A stretch of DNA of 64,000 nucleotides from Pusillimonas sp044464525 (GCF_044464525.1 NZ_JBIQLE010000014.1:1-64000); one strand, 5' to 3'. Shown: positions 25,551-35,060, numbered from the stretch's first letter. Numbers and translations: made by a program. Notes: generated by a model not told the origin, from the letters alone.

Positions 25551-26594
25551 ATGAGTACAAATTCAAACAATAGCGCATTGCGCGACTTCATCGTCGGTCT
25601 GCCCAAAACCGAGCTGCACCTGCACATCGAAGGCACCCTTGAGCCCGAGATGATTTTCTTGCTGGCCCAGCGCAATGGCGTGAAGCTTGCCTACGAATCC
25701 GAACAAGCGTTGCGCGACGCCTACGCTTTTACCGACCTGCAGTCATTTCTGGATCTTTACTACGCCGGCGCCGGCGTGCTAATTACGGAACACGATTTCC
25801 ACGACATGACGCTGGCCTATCTCCGGCGCATCCACGCCGACGGAGTGCGCCATGTCGAGATCATGTTCGACCCGCAAACGCACACCGTGCGCGGCGTCGC
25901 CATGGAAACCATATTCAAGGGCCTGGCGTCGGCCATGCGACAGGCTCGCAGCCAATGGGGCATCAGCGGCTACCTCATTCTTAGTTTCTTGCGCCACCTC
26001 AGCGAAGAAGACGCCTTCACCACGCTCGAGCAGGCTCTGCCGCTGCGCGAGCAGTACGCTGATATCTGGACAGCCATAGGGCTGGATTCAGCCGAGCGCG
26101 GCAACCCTCCGGAGAAATTCGAACGCGTCTACGCCAAATGCCGAGAATTGGGCTTTCGCCTGGTGGCCCACGCGGGCGAAGAAGGCCCGCCCGCGTATGT
26201 CCGCGACGCGCTCGACCTGCTGCATGTCGAGCGCATCGACCATGGCGTGCGCAGCGAAGAAGACCCCGGACTGATGCAGCGTCTGCTCGATCTGCAAATG
26301 CCCCTGACCGTCTGCCCACTGTCTAACCTGAAGCTCTGCGTATTCGACGCCATGGAACAGCACAATCTGGCACGCTTGCTGCGCCGGGGCCTGCGTGTCA
26401 CGGTCAATTCCGACGACCCAGCCTATTTCGGCGGCTACCTGGCCGACAACTACATGGCGGTGGCACAGGCGCTTGATCTAAGTCGGGACGACTTGGCTGT
26501 CCTGGCACGCAACAGCATCCTGGCCTGCTTCCTTCCCGAGCAGGAAAAAAACTTTTTGCTCGACGAACTGGACAACTATCTGGCCCGAGCGTAG
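25551..26594 (+). CDS. Adenine deaminase (ADA-fold, PA0148 type)
   Basis: A 347-residue amidohydrolase-fold purine deaminase. Zinc ligands are H23/H25 (ELHLHIEGTLEPEM), the His of VAHAGEEG (with the catalytic Glu), the His of RIDHGV, and the Asp of NSDDPAYFGGY. MFDPQTHTVRG and CPLSNLKLCVF match the bacterial/fungal adenine-deaminase branch (PA0148/Aah1) better than classical adenosine deaminases. Most automatic annotations would say adenosine deaminase (add). It would supply hypoxanthine for salvage. Confidence 0.85.
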   Translation: MSTNSNNSALRDFIVGLPKTELHLHIEGTLEPEMIFLLAQRNGVKLAYESEQALRDAYAFTDLQSFLDLYYAGAGVLITEHDFHDMTLAYLRRIHADGVRHVEIMFDPQTHTVRGVAMETIFKGLASAMRQARSQWGISGYLILSFLRHLSEEDAFTTLEQALPLREQYADIWTAIGLDSAERGNPPEKFERVYAKCRELGFRLVAHAGEEGPPAYVRDALDLLHVERIDHGVRSEEDPGLMQRLLDLQMPLTVCPLSNLKLCVFDAMEQHNLARLLRRGLRVTVNSDDPAYFGGYLADNYMAVAQALDLSRDDLAVLARNSILACFLPEQEKNFLLDELDNYLARA

Positions 26595-26611
26595 CCGAAC
26601 TTATACACAAC

Positions 26612-26641
26612 AAAAAACCCCATCGTACGATGGGGTTTTTT
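26612..26641. terminator. Bidirectional terminator between adenine deaminase and csp
   Basis: The perfect palindromic stem CCCCATCGTACGATGGGG is flanked by AAAAAA on the left and TTTTTT on the right. It works for both convergent genes. Confidence 0.92.
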
Positions 26642-26685
26642 GTGTTTTGGCAGCCGCCCCAAGGACGGACACCCGAAAAACAGGC

Positions 26686-26895
26686 TTAGATGACCTGGAT
26701 CGACTTGGCCTGAGGACCTTTCTGGCCTTCGGCGGAGACGTAAGATACGCGCTGGTTCTCTTCGAGGGTTTTAAAACCCGTACCCATGATGTCGGTATGA
26801 TGGGCGAACAGATCTTTACCACCCGCTTCAGGCTTGATAAAGCCGTAGCCTTTTTCGTTGTTGAACCATTTAACAATACCAGTTTCAGTTTGCAT
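26686..26895 (-). CDS. Cold-shock protein (CspA family)
   Basis: A 69-residue single cold-shock domain that binds single-stranded nucleic acids. RNP1 reads KGYGFIKP and RNP2 reads DLFAHHTD, a small variation from the usual DVFVHF. It is preceded by about 250 bp without a gene, space for the long leader typical of csp mRNAs, though I do not see a defined cold-box. Convergent with the deaminase. Confidence 0.95.
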   Translation of the reverse strand: MQTETGIVKWFNNEKGYGFIKPEAGGKDLFAHHTDIMGTGFKTLEENQRVSYVSAEGQKGPQAKSIQVI

Positions 26896-27143
26896 TTTTG
26901 CAACCCTTACAAAATATGGGCGTACTTGCCCGGGAACAGACTATCAAGGGTGGAGATGGAGCAAAAAAGTACTGTTTTTGGTACTGATTGGACAAACTAC
27001 AACGAACTTGAAAATCTAGCGGCTCATCGTAGCGGCGGCTTACGGCTAAGTCAAGCAATAATTATCGAATCAGGAATTAAATTTGCGACAAGACGTTTTC
27101 GCAACAAACAAGAGCGGCCGCCTTCTCGCATCTGTCGAAAAAC

Positions 27144-27695
27144 ATGGAAAAACTGACCCGCGATTTCTACACCCGAGACACTGTTACAGTCGCTCGTGAC
27201 CTGCTCGGAAAAACGCTTGTTCATCAAGTTGACGGACGGGCGCGAATGGCGCGCATCGTCGAGGTAGAAGCCTATCTTGGCCCTCACGATCTGGCGGCGC
27301 ATTCGTCCAAGGGCCGAACAAAGCGCACTCAGGCCATGTTCGGACCGCCGGGCCACGCTTACGTGTATCTGATTTACGGCCTGCACCGCTGCATGAACAT
27401 CGTGACCGAGCCTGAGGGCAGCGGCACCGGCGTGCTGCTGCGCGCCGTCGAACCGTTGGCGAACGTGGAGGGCAACACGCGCGGGCCGGGTCTGCTTACG
27501 CGCGCCATGGGCATCAACCTTAGCCATTACGGCCATGACCTATGTGGCGACGAACTGCATCTGCTTGCGCCCGAAGCGTCACCCGCCCCCGATATCGTCG
27601 CCACGTCAAGGGTCGGCGTAAGCTACGCCAAGGACTGGGCCGACAAGCCGCTACGGTTCTATATTGCCGGCAACCCCTATATTTCTCGCAGGTAA
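27144..27695 (+). CDS. DNA-3-methyladenine glycosylase (AAG/MPG family)
   Basis: Excises alkylated purines in base-excision repair. It has 183 residues, the compact bacterial MPG size. Conserved blocks: VARDLLGKTLVH, ARIVEVEAYLGPHDLAAHSSKGRTKRTQAMFGPPGHAYVYLIYGLHRCMN, with the catalytic Glu in VEVEAY, and RGPGLLTRAMGI. No operon partner; it converges on the DUF3293 gene. Confidence 0.94.
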   Translation: MEKLTRDFYTRDTVTVARDLLGKTLVHQVDGRARMARIVEVEAYLGPHDLAAHSSKGRTKRTQAMFGPPGHAYVYLIYGLHRCMNIVTEPEGSGTGVLLRAVEPLANVEGNTRGPGLLTRAMGINLSHYGHDLCGDELHLLAPEASPAPDIVATSRVGVSYAKDWADKPLRFYIAGNPYISRR

Positions 27696-27719
27696 CGCGA
27701 CCTTATGGCGCATCATGGG

Positions 27720-28145
27720 TCATCGCAGCAGCACAAGTTCGGGTTTGCAATCGGCGCCGCAATAAACGATGGCGTTTTGATGAAAAGCACGACCCAGGCG
27801 CGCAGCCTCTTCGCGGCCCACACCGAGCACCAGAAAACTGGCTTCGGCCGGCCATGGGCCCGATATATGCTGACCGCTTCCTAACAAGTAGGCCCACCCA
27901 TCCCGGGTAAGCATTTTTGCAAGACGCTGCTGGCGCTCGGCGTTCTGAATGTCAGGCAGCATGCGGCTATATGGGTTGCAAGCGGTGATGAAAGCACTTG
28001 AGCTCACGCCGTATTGCCGATGCAGGGCAAGCAAGGCCTGGTTGGCGTGCTCGATTTTCAGGGTGAACGGCTGCGGCGCCTCAACCCGATAATCGGTCTG
28101 GCGATAGGCTGCAAGAGTAGAGGCGGGAATCCGGGATGTCGTCAT
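27720..28145 (-). CDS. DUF3293 family protein
   Basis: A 141-residue protein with the DUF3293 core SSAFITACNPYSRMLPDIQN and RLAKMLTRDGWAYLLGSGQ. The ATG giving MTTSRIPAS was taken because homology begins there; the frame runs 78 bases further. It is divergent from the AsmA gene. No catalytic function is known to me. Confidence 0.85.
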   Translation of the reverse strand: MTTSRIPASTLAAYRQTDYRVEAPQPFTLKIEHANQALLALHRQYGVSSSAFITACNPYSRMLPDIQNAERQQRLAKMLTRDGWAYLLGSGQHISGPWPAEASFLVLGVGREEAARLGRAFHQNAIVYCGADCKPELVLLR

Positions 28146-28232
28146 GGCAGCATCGAAACAAAAAGTCTTAACAGCCGCCGCGCGCATGGGATAAGGCGCA
28201 TGCGCCAAGGCCGGCCCGCGCAAAGGATGCCT

Positions 28233-30242
28233 ATGCCCCGCTACGCAAAGATCTTGATTGGTATTGTACTGTCCGTGGTACTCGTCCTGGCCGTAGCGTT
28301 GACGGTGGCGGCGACCTTCAACTGGAACATGGCCAAGCCCTGGGTTGAGCGCCAGTTAAGCGCCCTGTCCCATCGCCAGGTAGATATCCAGGGAGACCTC
28401 AAGATCGACTGGAAGCGACCGGTGGAACGCTCGGGATGGCGCGGCTGGGTTCCCTGGCCCGAGATCACCGCGCACGATATCCGTGTCGGCCAGCCTCAAT
28501 GGACTGCCGGCGAAGAGGACATGGCCCATGCCGGTCGGCTAAATCTGCTCGTCGATCCCATTCCTTTGCTCAGCAACACCGTGCGTGTCGCCCGCCTGGA
28601 GCTCCAGGACGCCGACCTCGATCTGGTACGGTCCGAAAGCGGCGCCGGCAACTGGGCCCTGAGCGAAGAACCTACGCGTGACGATGAGCCCGCCAAATGG
28701 CAGTTCACCCTGCAACAGCTTGGCATGCAGAACGTCAGGATACGGCTGCGTGATCCATCATTGGCGCTGGATGTGCGTGCCCAGCTGGATTCACTGGCCG
28801 ACACACAAACAAACAGCTACGCCGTAGGCTGGCAGGCCGAAGGGCGCTACAAGGAAGGTACGATATCTGGCAGCGGCAAAGCCGGAGGGCTGCTCTCGTT
28901 GCAGCAAGGAAGCCCTGATGCTGATGTGCCCTTCCCCATCCAGGCCGTTCTCAAGATAGGCGACACAACGGCACAGTTCGAAGGCACGGTGACCCGTCCC
29001 ACCCAGTTTGCCGCGCTTGATCTGCGCTTGAATCTCGAGGGCGCAACCATGGCCGACTTGAACCCACTGATAGGCATCGCGCTACCCAATACACCGCCTT
29101 ACCAGACCGAGGGCAGGCTGGTCGGAGAACTGGCCAACGACAAGAACGTCTGGCATTACCAAGATTTCAAGGGAAAGGTGGGTTCCAGCGACTTAAGCGG
29201 CACAGTGGAATTCCACGTGCGCGAGCCGCGCTCATTTCTGACCGGATCGCTTCAGTCGGAACTGCTTCGCTTCAAAGACCTGGGCCCCCTGGTGGGCGTG
29301 GACAAACGCGAGGATAAAGCCAAGAATCAGCCGGCTGACAAGGCACTGCCTGTCGAGCCCATCAACACCGATAGCTGGGGCCTCATGGATGCCGACGTAC
29401 GCTTCAAGGGCAAACAGATCGTTCGTAACGAGAACCTGCCGCTGGACAATGTCGAAACCCATGTCAAGCTGGATAACAAAGTGCTGACGCTGACCCCGCT
29501 GAATTTCGGCGTGGCCGGCGGTACGCTACGCACCACTATCGAACTGAACGGACGACAGGATCAGATCAAGGCGCGTCTGAAGGCCACAGCCCGCGGCTTA
29601 CAATTGCGAAAGCTGCTGCGCGGCGCCGAATCCATGCGTGCCAGCCTGGGCACGGTGCAAGTTGACGCTGCCTTGTCCAGCCAGGGGAAGTCGTTTGCTG
29701 AGCTATTGGGAGAAGCCAACGGCGAGCTCAAGGCTGTGGTCACTAAAGGCACGGTCAGTCATTTCCTGCTGGAGGCCGCTGGGCTGAACGTCGCCGATAT
29801 GGTCATCGTCAAGCTGTTCGGCGACGAGCAGGTTGTGCTCAATTGCGTGGCGGCCGACTTCGATGTCAAAAATGGCCTGATGCATACCAAGGCTTTTAAG
29901 CTGGACACAGAAGACGCCACCATCGACGTAACCGGCAACATCAATCTGGCCACCGAAGAGCTGGACCTGGACATCGACCCCGAAAACAAGTCGTTGCGCA
30001 TATTCACCTTGCGCACACCCCTGTATGTGCGCGGCACGTTCAAAGATCCCGATGTAGGCGTACACGAAGGGCCTATCGCCGCGCGCGCCGGCGCTGCGGT
30101 CGCGTTGGGTATTATTGCGACGCCGCTGGCTGCCTTGATTCCGCTCTTGAACCTGGGCACAGACGATTCGAATGAGTGCGCGCCTTTGATGAAAACCGCC
30201 CAAGAGAAGCCGGAAGCGCCGCCCCCGGGCAAACAGCGATGA
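28233..30242 (+). CDS. AsmA family protein
   Basis: A 669-residue inner-membrane-anchored periplasmic protein. One N-terminal helix (ILIGIVLSVVLVLAVALTVAA) is followed by an AsmA domain (WVERQLSALSHRQVDIQGDLKIDW) and, near the C-terminus, the AsmA_2-like region ATARGLQLRKLLRG to FAELLGEANGELKAVVTKGTVSH. This group belongs to bridge-like proteins thought to move phospholipid to the outer membrane. Two ATGs six bases apart are possible; AAAGG favours the second. The C-terminus is Pro/Lys-rich. Confidence 0.9.
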   Translation: MPRYAKILIGIVLSVVLVLAVALTVAATFNWNMAKPWVERQLSALSHRQVDIQGDLKIDWKRPVERSGWRGWVPWPEITAHDIRVGQPQWTAGEEDMAHAGRLNLLVDPIPLLSNTVRVARLELQDADLDLVRSESGAGNWALSEEPTRDDEPAKWQFTLQQLGMQNVRIRLRDPSLALDVRAQLDSLADTQTNSYAVGWQAEGRYKEGTISGSGKAGGLLSLQQGSPDADVPFPIQAVLKIGDTTAQFEGTVTRPTQFAALDLRLNLEGATMADLNPLIGIALPNTPPYQTEGRLVGELANDKNVWHYQDFKGKVGSSDLSGTVEFHVREPRSFLTGSLQSELLRFKDLGPLVGVDKREDKAKNQPADKALPVEPINTDSWGLMDADVRFKGKQIVRNENLPLDNVETHVKLDNKVLTLTPLNFGVAGGTLRTTIELNGRQDQIKARLKATARGLQLRKLLRGAESMRASLGTVQVDAALSSQGKSFAELLGEANGELKAVVTKGTVSHFLLEAAGLNVADMVIVKLFGDEQVVLNCVAADFDVKNGLMHTKAFKLDTEDATIDVTGNINLATEELDLDIDPENKSLRIFTLRTPLYVRGTFKDPDVGVHEGPIAARAGAAVALGIIATPLAALIPLLNLGTDDSNECAPLMKTAQEKPEAPPPGKQR

Positions 30243-30276
30243 TCCACACGACAAAGGGCGTTGGCAGAGGCCCACC

Positions 30277-32247
30277 CTACCCGCGCCCCACACGTGAAAG
30301 ATTCAGCATCCGCACGCTGCGATCGATCAATACCGTCAGCAAAATCATCACGATGAGATACGTGCCGGCGCGCTCGAAACGAAACCATTCAAAATTGAAG
30401 TTGAACTGGAAGCCCAGCCCACCCACGCCAATAAGGCCAAGCACCACTGCGGCCCGCACATTGCTTTCAAACTGGAAGAACGCATAGGTCATCCAGTCGC
30501 GCCACGCCAGGGGGGCGGCCACCAATGCATAAGTCATGCGACGCGACGCTCCGCATGTGGGTTCAAATCGTCTTAGGGGCTGGTTATCCACGGCTTCGCC
30601 AAACACCCGGGTAAGTACGCCCAGCGTATGCGCGGCGATGGCCAGAGTGCCGGCTACCAGCCCTGGACCGAAGAATGCGATGAATAAAAACGCCCACATT
30701 ACTTCGGGCACGCCTCGTGCAATCATGGCTGTGGCACGCGCAGCGGCCATCTGCAAAACTCGCCACGCGCGCAGCCAGCGGGGAGCGGTTTCACCGCTGA
30801 AGCGTTCGGATAACAATTGAAAAGTAGCCGAATGAGGGTAGGTGAGCAATATGGCCGCAGCCACCCCAAGCAAGGTACCCACCACCGCGATGGCCAGCGG
30901 CACAGCCGCAGACTCCACAGCCCGCCAGACGAACCACTTGCGCAACTCGTCGGCCCAGGACACCCACGCGGCCGGACGCCAGAAATCTGCCGGACCGTAA
31001 TGGGCGAACAGTTCCACTGTTTTCCCGTCGGCCCGTTGCTTGGCCACTTTCTCGGCTGGACCTATTCCAACGGCAGTTAAATCCAGTTCGGGCGACAATA
31101 GCCGCTGGAAGAATCGTAGGTTGTCCCAGGCCTTGCCGGTGAAAATCTCGGCGGCGGGAGCCAAGTGGTTTCGCGGCGCGCCCCCTTCGCCGGCGCGATT
31201 GCCCCAACCCATGAACCACAGCGACCACACCAGTACCGCCATCACAAAACCCGCCGCATACCAAGGGCGCAAAGGAGGTCGGGTTGCCCGGGCCGGCGAC
31301 TGGGCATCAACCTGCGGCACCCGGCTGGATGCACGTGCAGCATCACCCCGCAACAAGCGTCGTACGTGGTTGCTTGCCAGATCAGCCGTCAACGTCAACA
31401 ACAGGGTAAACAGTATCAGCGTACCAACCTTATCCCACGCACCGAAGCGAATCTGATACCAGATCTCGGAGCCCAGCCCGCCCCCGCCCACCGCGCCGAT
31501 CACAGCAGCATTCCGAATGGCGCACTCGGCGCGCATAAGCGTAAACGACAGCACATTGCGCGACGCCAGGGGCCGGATTCCGTACAGAAAAACAGCCAGG
31601 CGCCCGCCTCCCTGGCTTCTCACCTGGGCGTAACGCGCCTCATCAACACCGTCCCACAACTCGCTATAAACCTTGGCCAGAATGCCGGTGATATTCAAGG
31701 CCAGTGCCAGCGCGCCGGTCAGCGGTCCCAGGCCGATCATGGCCACAAGAATGACAGCCCACACGAAGTCGGGCACAGCCCGCAAGACATCCTGGATAAG
31801 CCGACACGCCGCGCAGAGCAAAGCCGTCGGGGAACGCAATGGAAAATGACGCCACACGCGAAGAGGGCTGCCTTGGGGCAGCTTCGAGACAAAAATGCCT
31901 TCGCGCTCTTCCCCCACGCATACTGCCCGGCTTGCTCCCATGGCCAGCGGCCAGGCAAAGAGCACGGCAATAGAGGTTCCTAAAACAGCCGCCGACAAGG
32001 TCTGCAGCGTAAGGTCCCATGAGTGCCAAAGGAATTCCGCCGATAAGTCTGGAGAAAGAAAGGCGGCCAGCCACGCCCCAATCCGGCTCGCAGCTTCCGC
32101 CCGGCGCTGGGCATCGGCCAGCGCGTCCCAATCCCACTCCACGGCAAAGCAGGCCGCAAGCACGGCCAATACCAGCATCAGTAACGCGATGAAGCTGCCC
32201 AGGGGACGACGCCGATGGCGCCGTGCCGCCGACGCCGTCATATTCAT
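30277..32247 (-). CDS. Fused phosphonate/selenate-type ABC transporter permease (two PhnE units)
   Basis: A 656-residue protein made of two PhnE-like BPD permease domains in tandem, joined by a linker around residues 300-330 (SSRVPQVDAQSPARATRPP). Each half has the N-terminal helix, a periplasmic loop and an EAA-type region (NVLSFTLMRAECAIRNAAVIGAVGGGGLG in the first; DWMTYAFFQFESNVRAAVVLGLIGVGGLG in the second). It overlaps the ATPase gene by 4 bp. One gene replaces two permease subunits. Confidence 0.9.
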   Translation of the reverse strand: MNMTASAARRHRRRPLGSFIALLMLVLAVLAACFAVEWDWDALADAQRRAEAASRIGAWLAAFLSPDLSAEFLWHSWDLTLQTLSAAVLGTSIAVLFAWPLAMGASRAVCVGEEREGIFVSKLPQGSPLRVWRHFPLRSPTALLCAACRLIQDVLRAVPDFVWAVILVAMIGLGPLTGALALALNITGILAKVYSELWDGVDEARYAQVRSQGGGRLAVFLYGIRPLASRNVLSFTLMRAECAIRNAAVIGAVGGGGLGSEIWYQIRFGAWDKVGTLILFTLLLTLTADLASNHVRRLLRGDAARASSRVPQVDAQSPARATRPPLRPWYAAGFVMAVLVWSLWFMGWGNRAGEGGAPRNHLAPAAEIFTGKAWDNLRFFQRLLSPELDLTAVGIGPAEKVAKQRADGKTVELFAHYGPADFWRPAAWVSWADELRKWFVWRAVESAAVPLAIAVVGTLLGVAAAILLTYPHSATFQLLSERFSGETAPRWLRAWRVLQMAAARATAMIARGVPEVMWAFLFIAFFGPGLVAGTLAIAAHTLGVLTRVFGEAVDNQPLRRFEPTCGASRRMTYALVAAPLAWRDWMTYAFFQFESNVRAAVVLGLIGVGGLGFQFNFNFEWFRFERAGTYLIVMILLTVLIDRSVRMLNLSRVGRG

Positions 32248-33053
32248 GCCGGCAACGCCATTTCATCCAGATGTAAGGCGCGGTACTCGGCGCCATACAA
32301 CTCGCGTAGCAAATGCTGGCTGATGTCGGCCGGCGCCCCCTGCCAGAATACGCGTCCCGCCCGCAAGGCGATGACACGATCAAAATTGCCCTGCAGCAGG
32401 TCGAGCGTATGCAGGTTGACCAGCAAAGTAGCGCGCTCGTGTCCCGCCAGTTCGCATAGAAGCCCGATAATTTCCTGGCCCAGGCGCAGATCAAGGGCGC
32501 TGACCGGTTCATCAGCCAGCACCAAGCGAGGTTGCTGCACGATGAGGCGCGCTACCGCGACCCGTTGCTGCTGCCCCCCAGAAAGTTCATCCGGCAACGA
32601 CCACAACCTATCGGCCAGCTCGACGCGTGAAAGCGCCTGCGTCGCCCGGCCCAGCTCTTGCGGCCACAACAAAGACCACAAGGCTTTGGGCAGCCACCAG
32701 CGGCCCAATCGGCCCATCAATACATTGTGCACTACGCGCAACTGAGGGATGAGGTTGTCTTGCTGATGAAGAAAGCCGACATCGCGGCGAAGCCTTGCCA
32801 AACGCTTGCCCGAAAGCCGAGAAACATTGCAGCCCAGCGTTGTAACGCGCCCATCCGCCGGTTTGACAAGCCCGCCCACCAAGCGGAACAGCGTCGTCTT
32901 CCCGGCCCCCGACGGGCCTATGATCGCCACCCGCTCGCCTTGTGAGACGGAAATATCGATCTCATCCAGCACGCGGTGGCGTCCATACACTACCGCCGCA
33001 CGCTCGACGACTACCGGCAGCGCGGACGCCGTTTCAGAGCCAGGGTTATTCAT
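32244..33053 (-). CDS. Phosphonate/selenate-type ABC transporter ATP-binding protein (PhnC-like)
   Basis: A 269-residue ABC ATPase with Walker A GPSGAGKT, signature LSGGQQQRVAVAR and Walker B VLADEPVSALD. Its nearest family is PhnC. It lies between the binding protein (63 bp gap) and the fused permease (4 bp overlap). The ligand is set by the binding protein: phosphonate, phosphite or selenate class. Confidence 0.9.
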   Translation of the reverse strand: MNNPGSETASALPVVVERAAVVYGRHRVLDEIDISVSQGERVAIIGPSGAGKTTLFRLVGGLVKPADGRVTTLGCNVSRLSGKRLARLRRDVGFLHQQDNLIPQLRVVHNVLMGRLGRWWLPKALWSLLWPQELGRATQALSRVELADRLWSLPDELSGGQQQRVAVARLIVQQPRLVLADEPVSALDLRLGQEIIGLLCELAGHERATLLVNLHTLDLLQGNFDRVIALRAGRVFWQGAPADISQHLLRELYGAEYRALHLDEMALPA

Positions 33054-33116
33054 GTGAAGTTTTCCGGACGAGCTTTGCGGGAGCCTTACGAGACCGTAAA
33101 AGCCCCCGCCAAGCCA

Positions 33117-34043
33117 TCAGCCACCAATGTCTATGCCCGACTCAAGCAGGTCGACATAACCCTGCCACTCGGAAATATCCGCTTCGATGAAGCGCCCGGC
33201 CTTCAGATACTTGAGCACCTGGGCTCCGTCTTCGTTACTGGCATCCAGAGCCAATAAGGCCGTGCGCAGCTTGTCAAGCATCTCGGGGCCCAAGTCGGCA
33301 CGCGCCGTCAGGGCGTAGTTGGTGTACGGAGGGGTCTTGTAAACAATAGGCGCCCTGGCCTTCAAATCTTCCGAGGCTTTATCCCAGCTTGCATAGTTGA
33401 GAGCGCCTACGTCGTGCGTGCCATCGGCCACCATTTGCATGACCACATCATGGCTGCCCGAATACGCTACAGTGCGGAAGACCTTCTCTGGGACCGTGCC
33501 TGTTTGATCCATGAAGTACTTGCGCGGCATCATATGACCCGAGGTGCTGCTTTTGCTACCGAAAGTGAAAGTCCATGATTTCCCATCAGCTGCTGTTGCC
33601 AGCTCGGCCAGGTCGGCAACGTTGTCAACTCCGGTAGCGGGGTTTGCAATGAAATAACTGACGAAACCCTTGTCGATATCGCGGCAGCCCAGAATGGTGA
33701 TGTCATCGCCCATCTGCATGCGGGCTTGCGCCGTGGTCACCGCACCGAGCCAGGCAATGTGCGCGCGGCCCGTTGCCAAAGCGGTGACACTGGCCGCGTA
33801 GTTTTCGACATGCATGTACTCAACCGGCATGCCCACCGCTTCGCCCAGATAGCTGGCAAGCGCACCAAAATTCTCACGCATGCGTTCGGCGTCGCCGTCG
33901 TCAGGGATGGCGGTGATAATGAGTTTGGAAGGAATTTGCTGGGCGGCGGCGGAAGCGCCTAAGATTACAGAGAAGGCGGCCGATAAGGCCAGGGCGGACA
34001 GAGAATGCAGATACTTCCTGCGCACGGCAGAGAACGTATTCAT
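33117..34043 (-). CDS. PhnD-like periplasmic binding protein, putative selenate/phosphonate class
   Basis: A 308-residue secreted binding protein with a Sec signal ending ASAAAQ. The segments YMHVENYAASVTALATGRAHIAWLG, TFTFGSKSSTSGHMMPRKYF and VAYSGSHDVVMQMV place it in the PhnD superfamily. They read closest to the branch annotated as putative selenate transporter (TIGR04553, from memory). No selD, phn lyase or ptx gene is nearby to settle the ligand. First gene of the three-gene operon. Confidence 0.85.
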   Translation of the reverse strand: MNTFSAVRRKYLHSLSALALSAAFSVILGASAAAQQIPSKLIITAIPDDGDAERMRENFGALASYLGEAVGMPVEYMHVENYAASVTALATGRAHIAWLGAVTTAQARMQMGDDITILGCRDIDKGFVSYFIANPATGVDNVADLAELATAADGKSWTFTFGSKSSTSGHMMPRKYFMDQTGTVPEKVFRTVAYSGSHDVVMQMVADGTHDVGALNYASWDKASEDLKARAPIVYKTPPYTNYALTARADLGPEMLDKLRTALLALDASNEDGAQVLKYLKAGRFIEADISEWQGYVDLLESGIDIGG

Positions 34044-34244
34044 GGAATGACTCCAAGGTTGACTCTATTGTATGAAAACAAACACCAGGCTGACAGCGCT
34101 GGGATGGAGCTGAACCGCTCCGGATAAGGACGAGGCCATACTAGCATCGAAAACCCCGATCGTCGAGGTTGCATGCCCTTATAGCGCCCGAACCGGCGCC
34201 TGGATTGGCCGGCGGCTACAATGGAAGCTCATTCAAGGAGTCTT

Positions 34245-34511
34245 ATGTTAAATTTAGAGCCCGCTGCGCGGGAGTATCTTATTGAAATCCGAGCCCTCTC
34301 TACAGACCACGACAACAACGATGTGTTTGTAGGCATGACTTTCAAAGAGTCAGTGTGGTACGCAAACTATCTAGAAGAATCATTCGGCGGAACCGCTGAC
34401 CGCTCTGACAAAACCGAGCAAACCTATCTGGCGCTACAAGACAAGCACGAAGAAGCCCGACGCACCGTGCTGGCCGGCGAATCGCTTATGCGAAGCGCTA
34501 ACTTCCAGTAA
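34245..34511 (+). CDS. Small hypothetical protein, 88 residues
   Basis: Begins MLNLEPAAREYLIEIRALST and ends ESLMRSANFQ. The SD AAGGAG lies 4 bases before the ATG, which supports translation from here. It is hydrophilic, with a likely helical C-terminal half (TYLALQDKHEEARRTVLAGE), no signal and no membrane segment. I recognise no family. It opens a run of short genes in an accessory region. Confidence 0.7.
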   Translation: MLNLEPAAREYLIEIRALSTDHDNNDVFVGMTFKESVWYANYLEESFGGTADRSDKTEQTYLALQDKHEEARRTVLAGESLMRSANFQ

Positions 34512-34574
34512 GGCCTGGCATTCGTCAGGCATAGCTCTTGCGCCCTCCTGTTCGACACATTACAGGAGTGGCTT

Positions 34575-34793
34575 ATGACCAAACGCAAGCTCGACAAAGA
34601 CTCCCCCAGCATGACGCCCCATGGGGATGTCCTTAAAGTGCCGGGTGGCACTGGCGGCGAAAACGACAAGCCTGACGATAAAGGCATCGATGTGCCCGCC
34701 GAGCCCGGCAAACCTACACCAGGCCCCTCAAGCCCCGACTTGCCCGGCGGGCCGCCCGAGCCAGTCGCCCCAGGCAAGCCTCCGACGCTTTAA
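34575..34793 (+). CDS. Proline/glycine-rich disordered small protein, 72 residues
   Basis: An ACAGGAG SD precedes the ATG. The N-terminus is charged (MTKRKLDKDSPSMTPHGD) and the rest is Pro/Gly-rich low complexity (PGKPTPGPSSPDLPGGPPEP), with no hydrophobic core. Likely intrinsically disordered and not secreted. Note that polyproline-like stretches fit EF-P dependence, but motifs are mostly single or double Pro. No function known. Confidence 0.65.
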   Translation: MTKRKLDKDSPSMTPHGDVLKVPGGTGGENDKPDDKGIDVPAEPGKPTPGPSSPDLPGGPPEPVAPGKPPTL

Positions 34794-34916
34794 CGCAAAA
34801 CTCAGGGTTCGCGGCGGATTTCTTTGGCCCGGGCACGCCGCATGCTCTAAAGTTTTCCCACGCCCCGCCGGCAGCTTTTCGAGCTACCCGGGATATGGGA
34901 GATTAGGAGCAATACC

Positions 34917-35060
34917 ATGCCGCAAAACCAACCCAACCAGCCCGGAAAACAGCAAGCTCCCGGGCAACAAGAGCAAAGCAAATCGGGACAGCAGCAAGGC
35001 GGACAAAAGTCCGGACAAGGCCAAGCTGAACAGAAGCCCGACCAGCAACATAAGAAATAA
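34917..35060 (+). CDS. Glutamine/lysine-rich hydrophilic small protein, 47 residues
   Basis: ATG preceded by TAGGAGCAAT. The protein is almost entirely Q, G, K, P and S (MPQNQPNQPGKQQAPGQQEQ at the start, DQQHKK at the end). It resembles small hydrophilic stress-type proteins, but I cannot assign a family. A terminator follows 48 bp later, which supports a real transcript. Confidence 0.6.
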   Translation: MPQNQPNQPGKQQAPGQQEQSKSGQQQGGQKSGQGQAEQKPDQQHKK

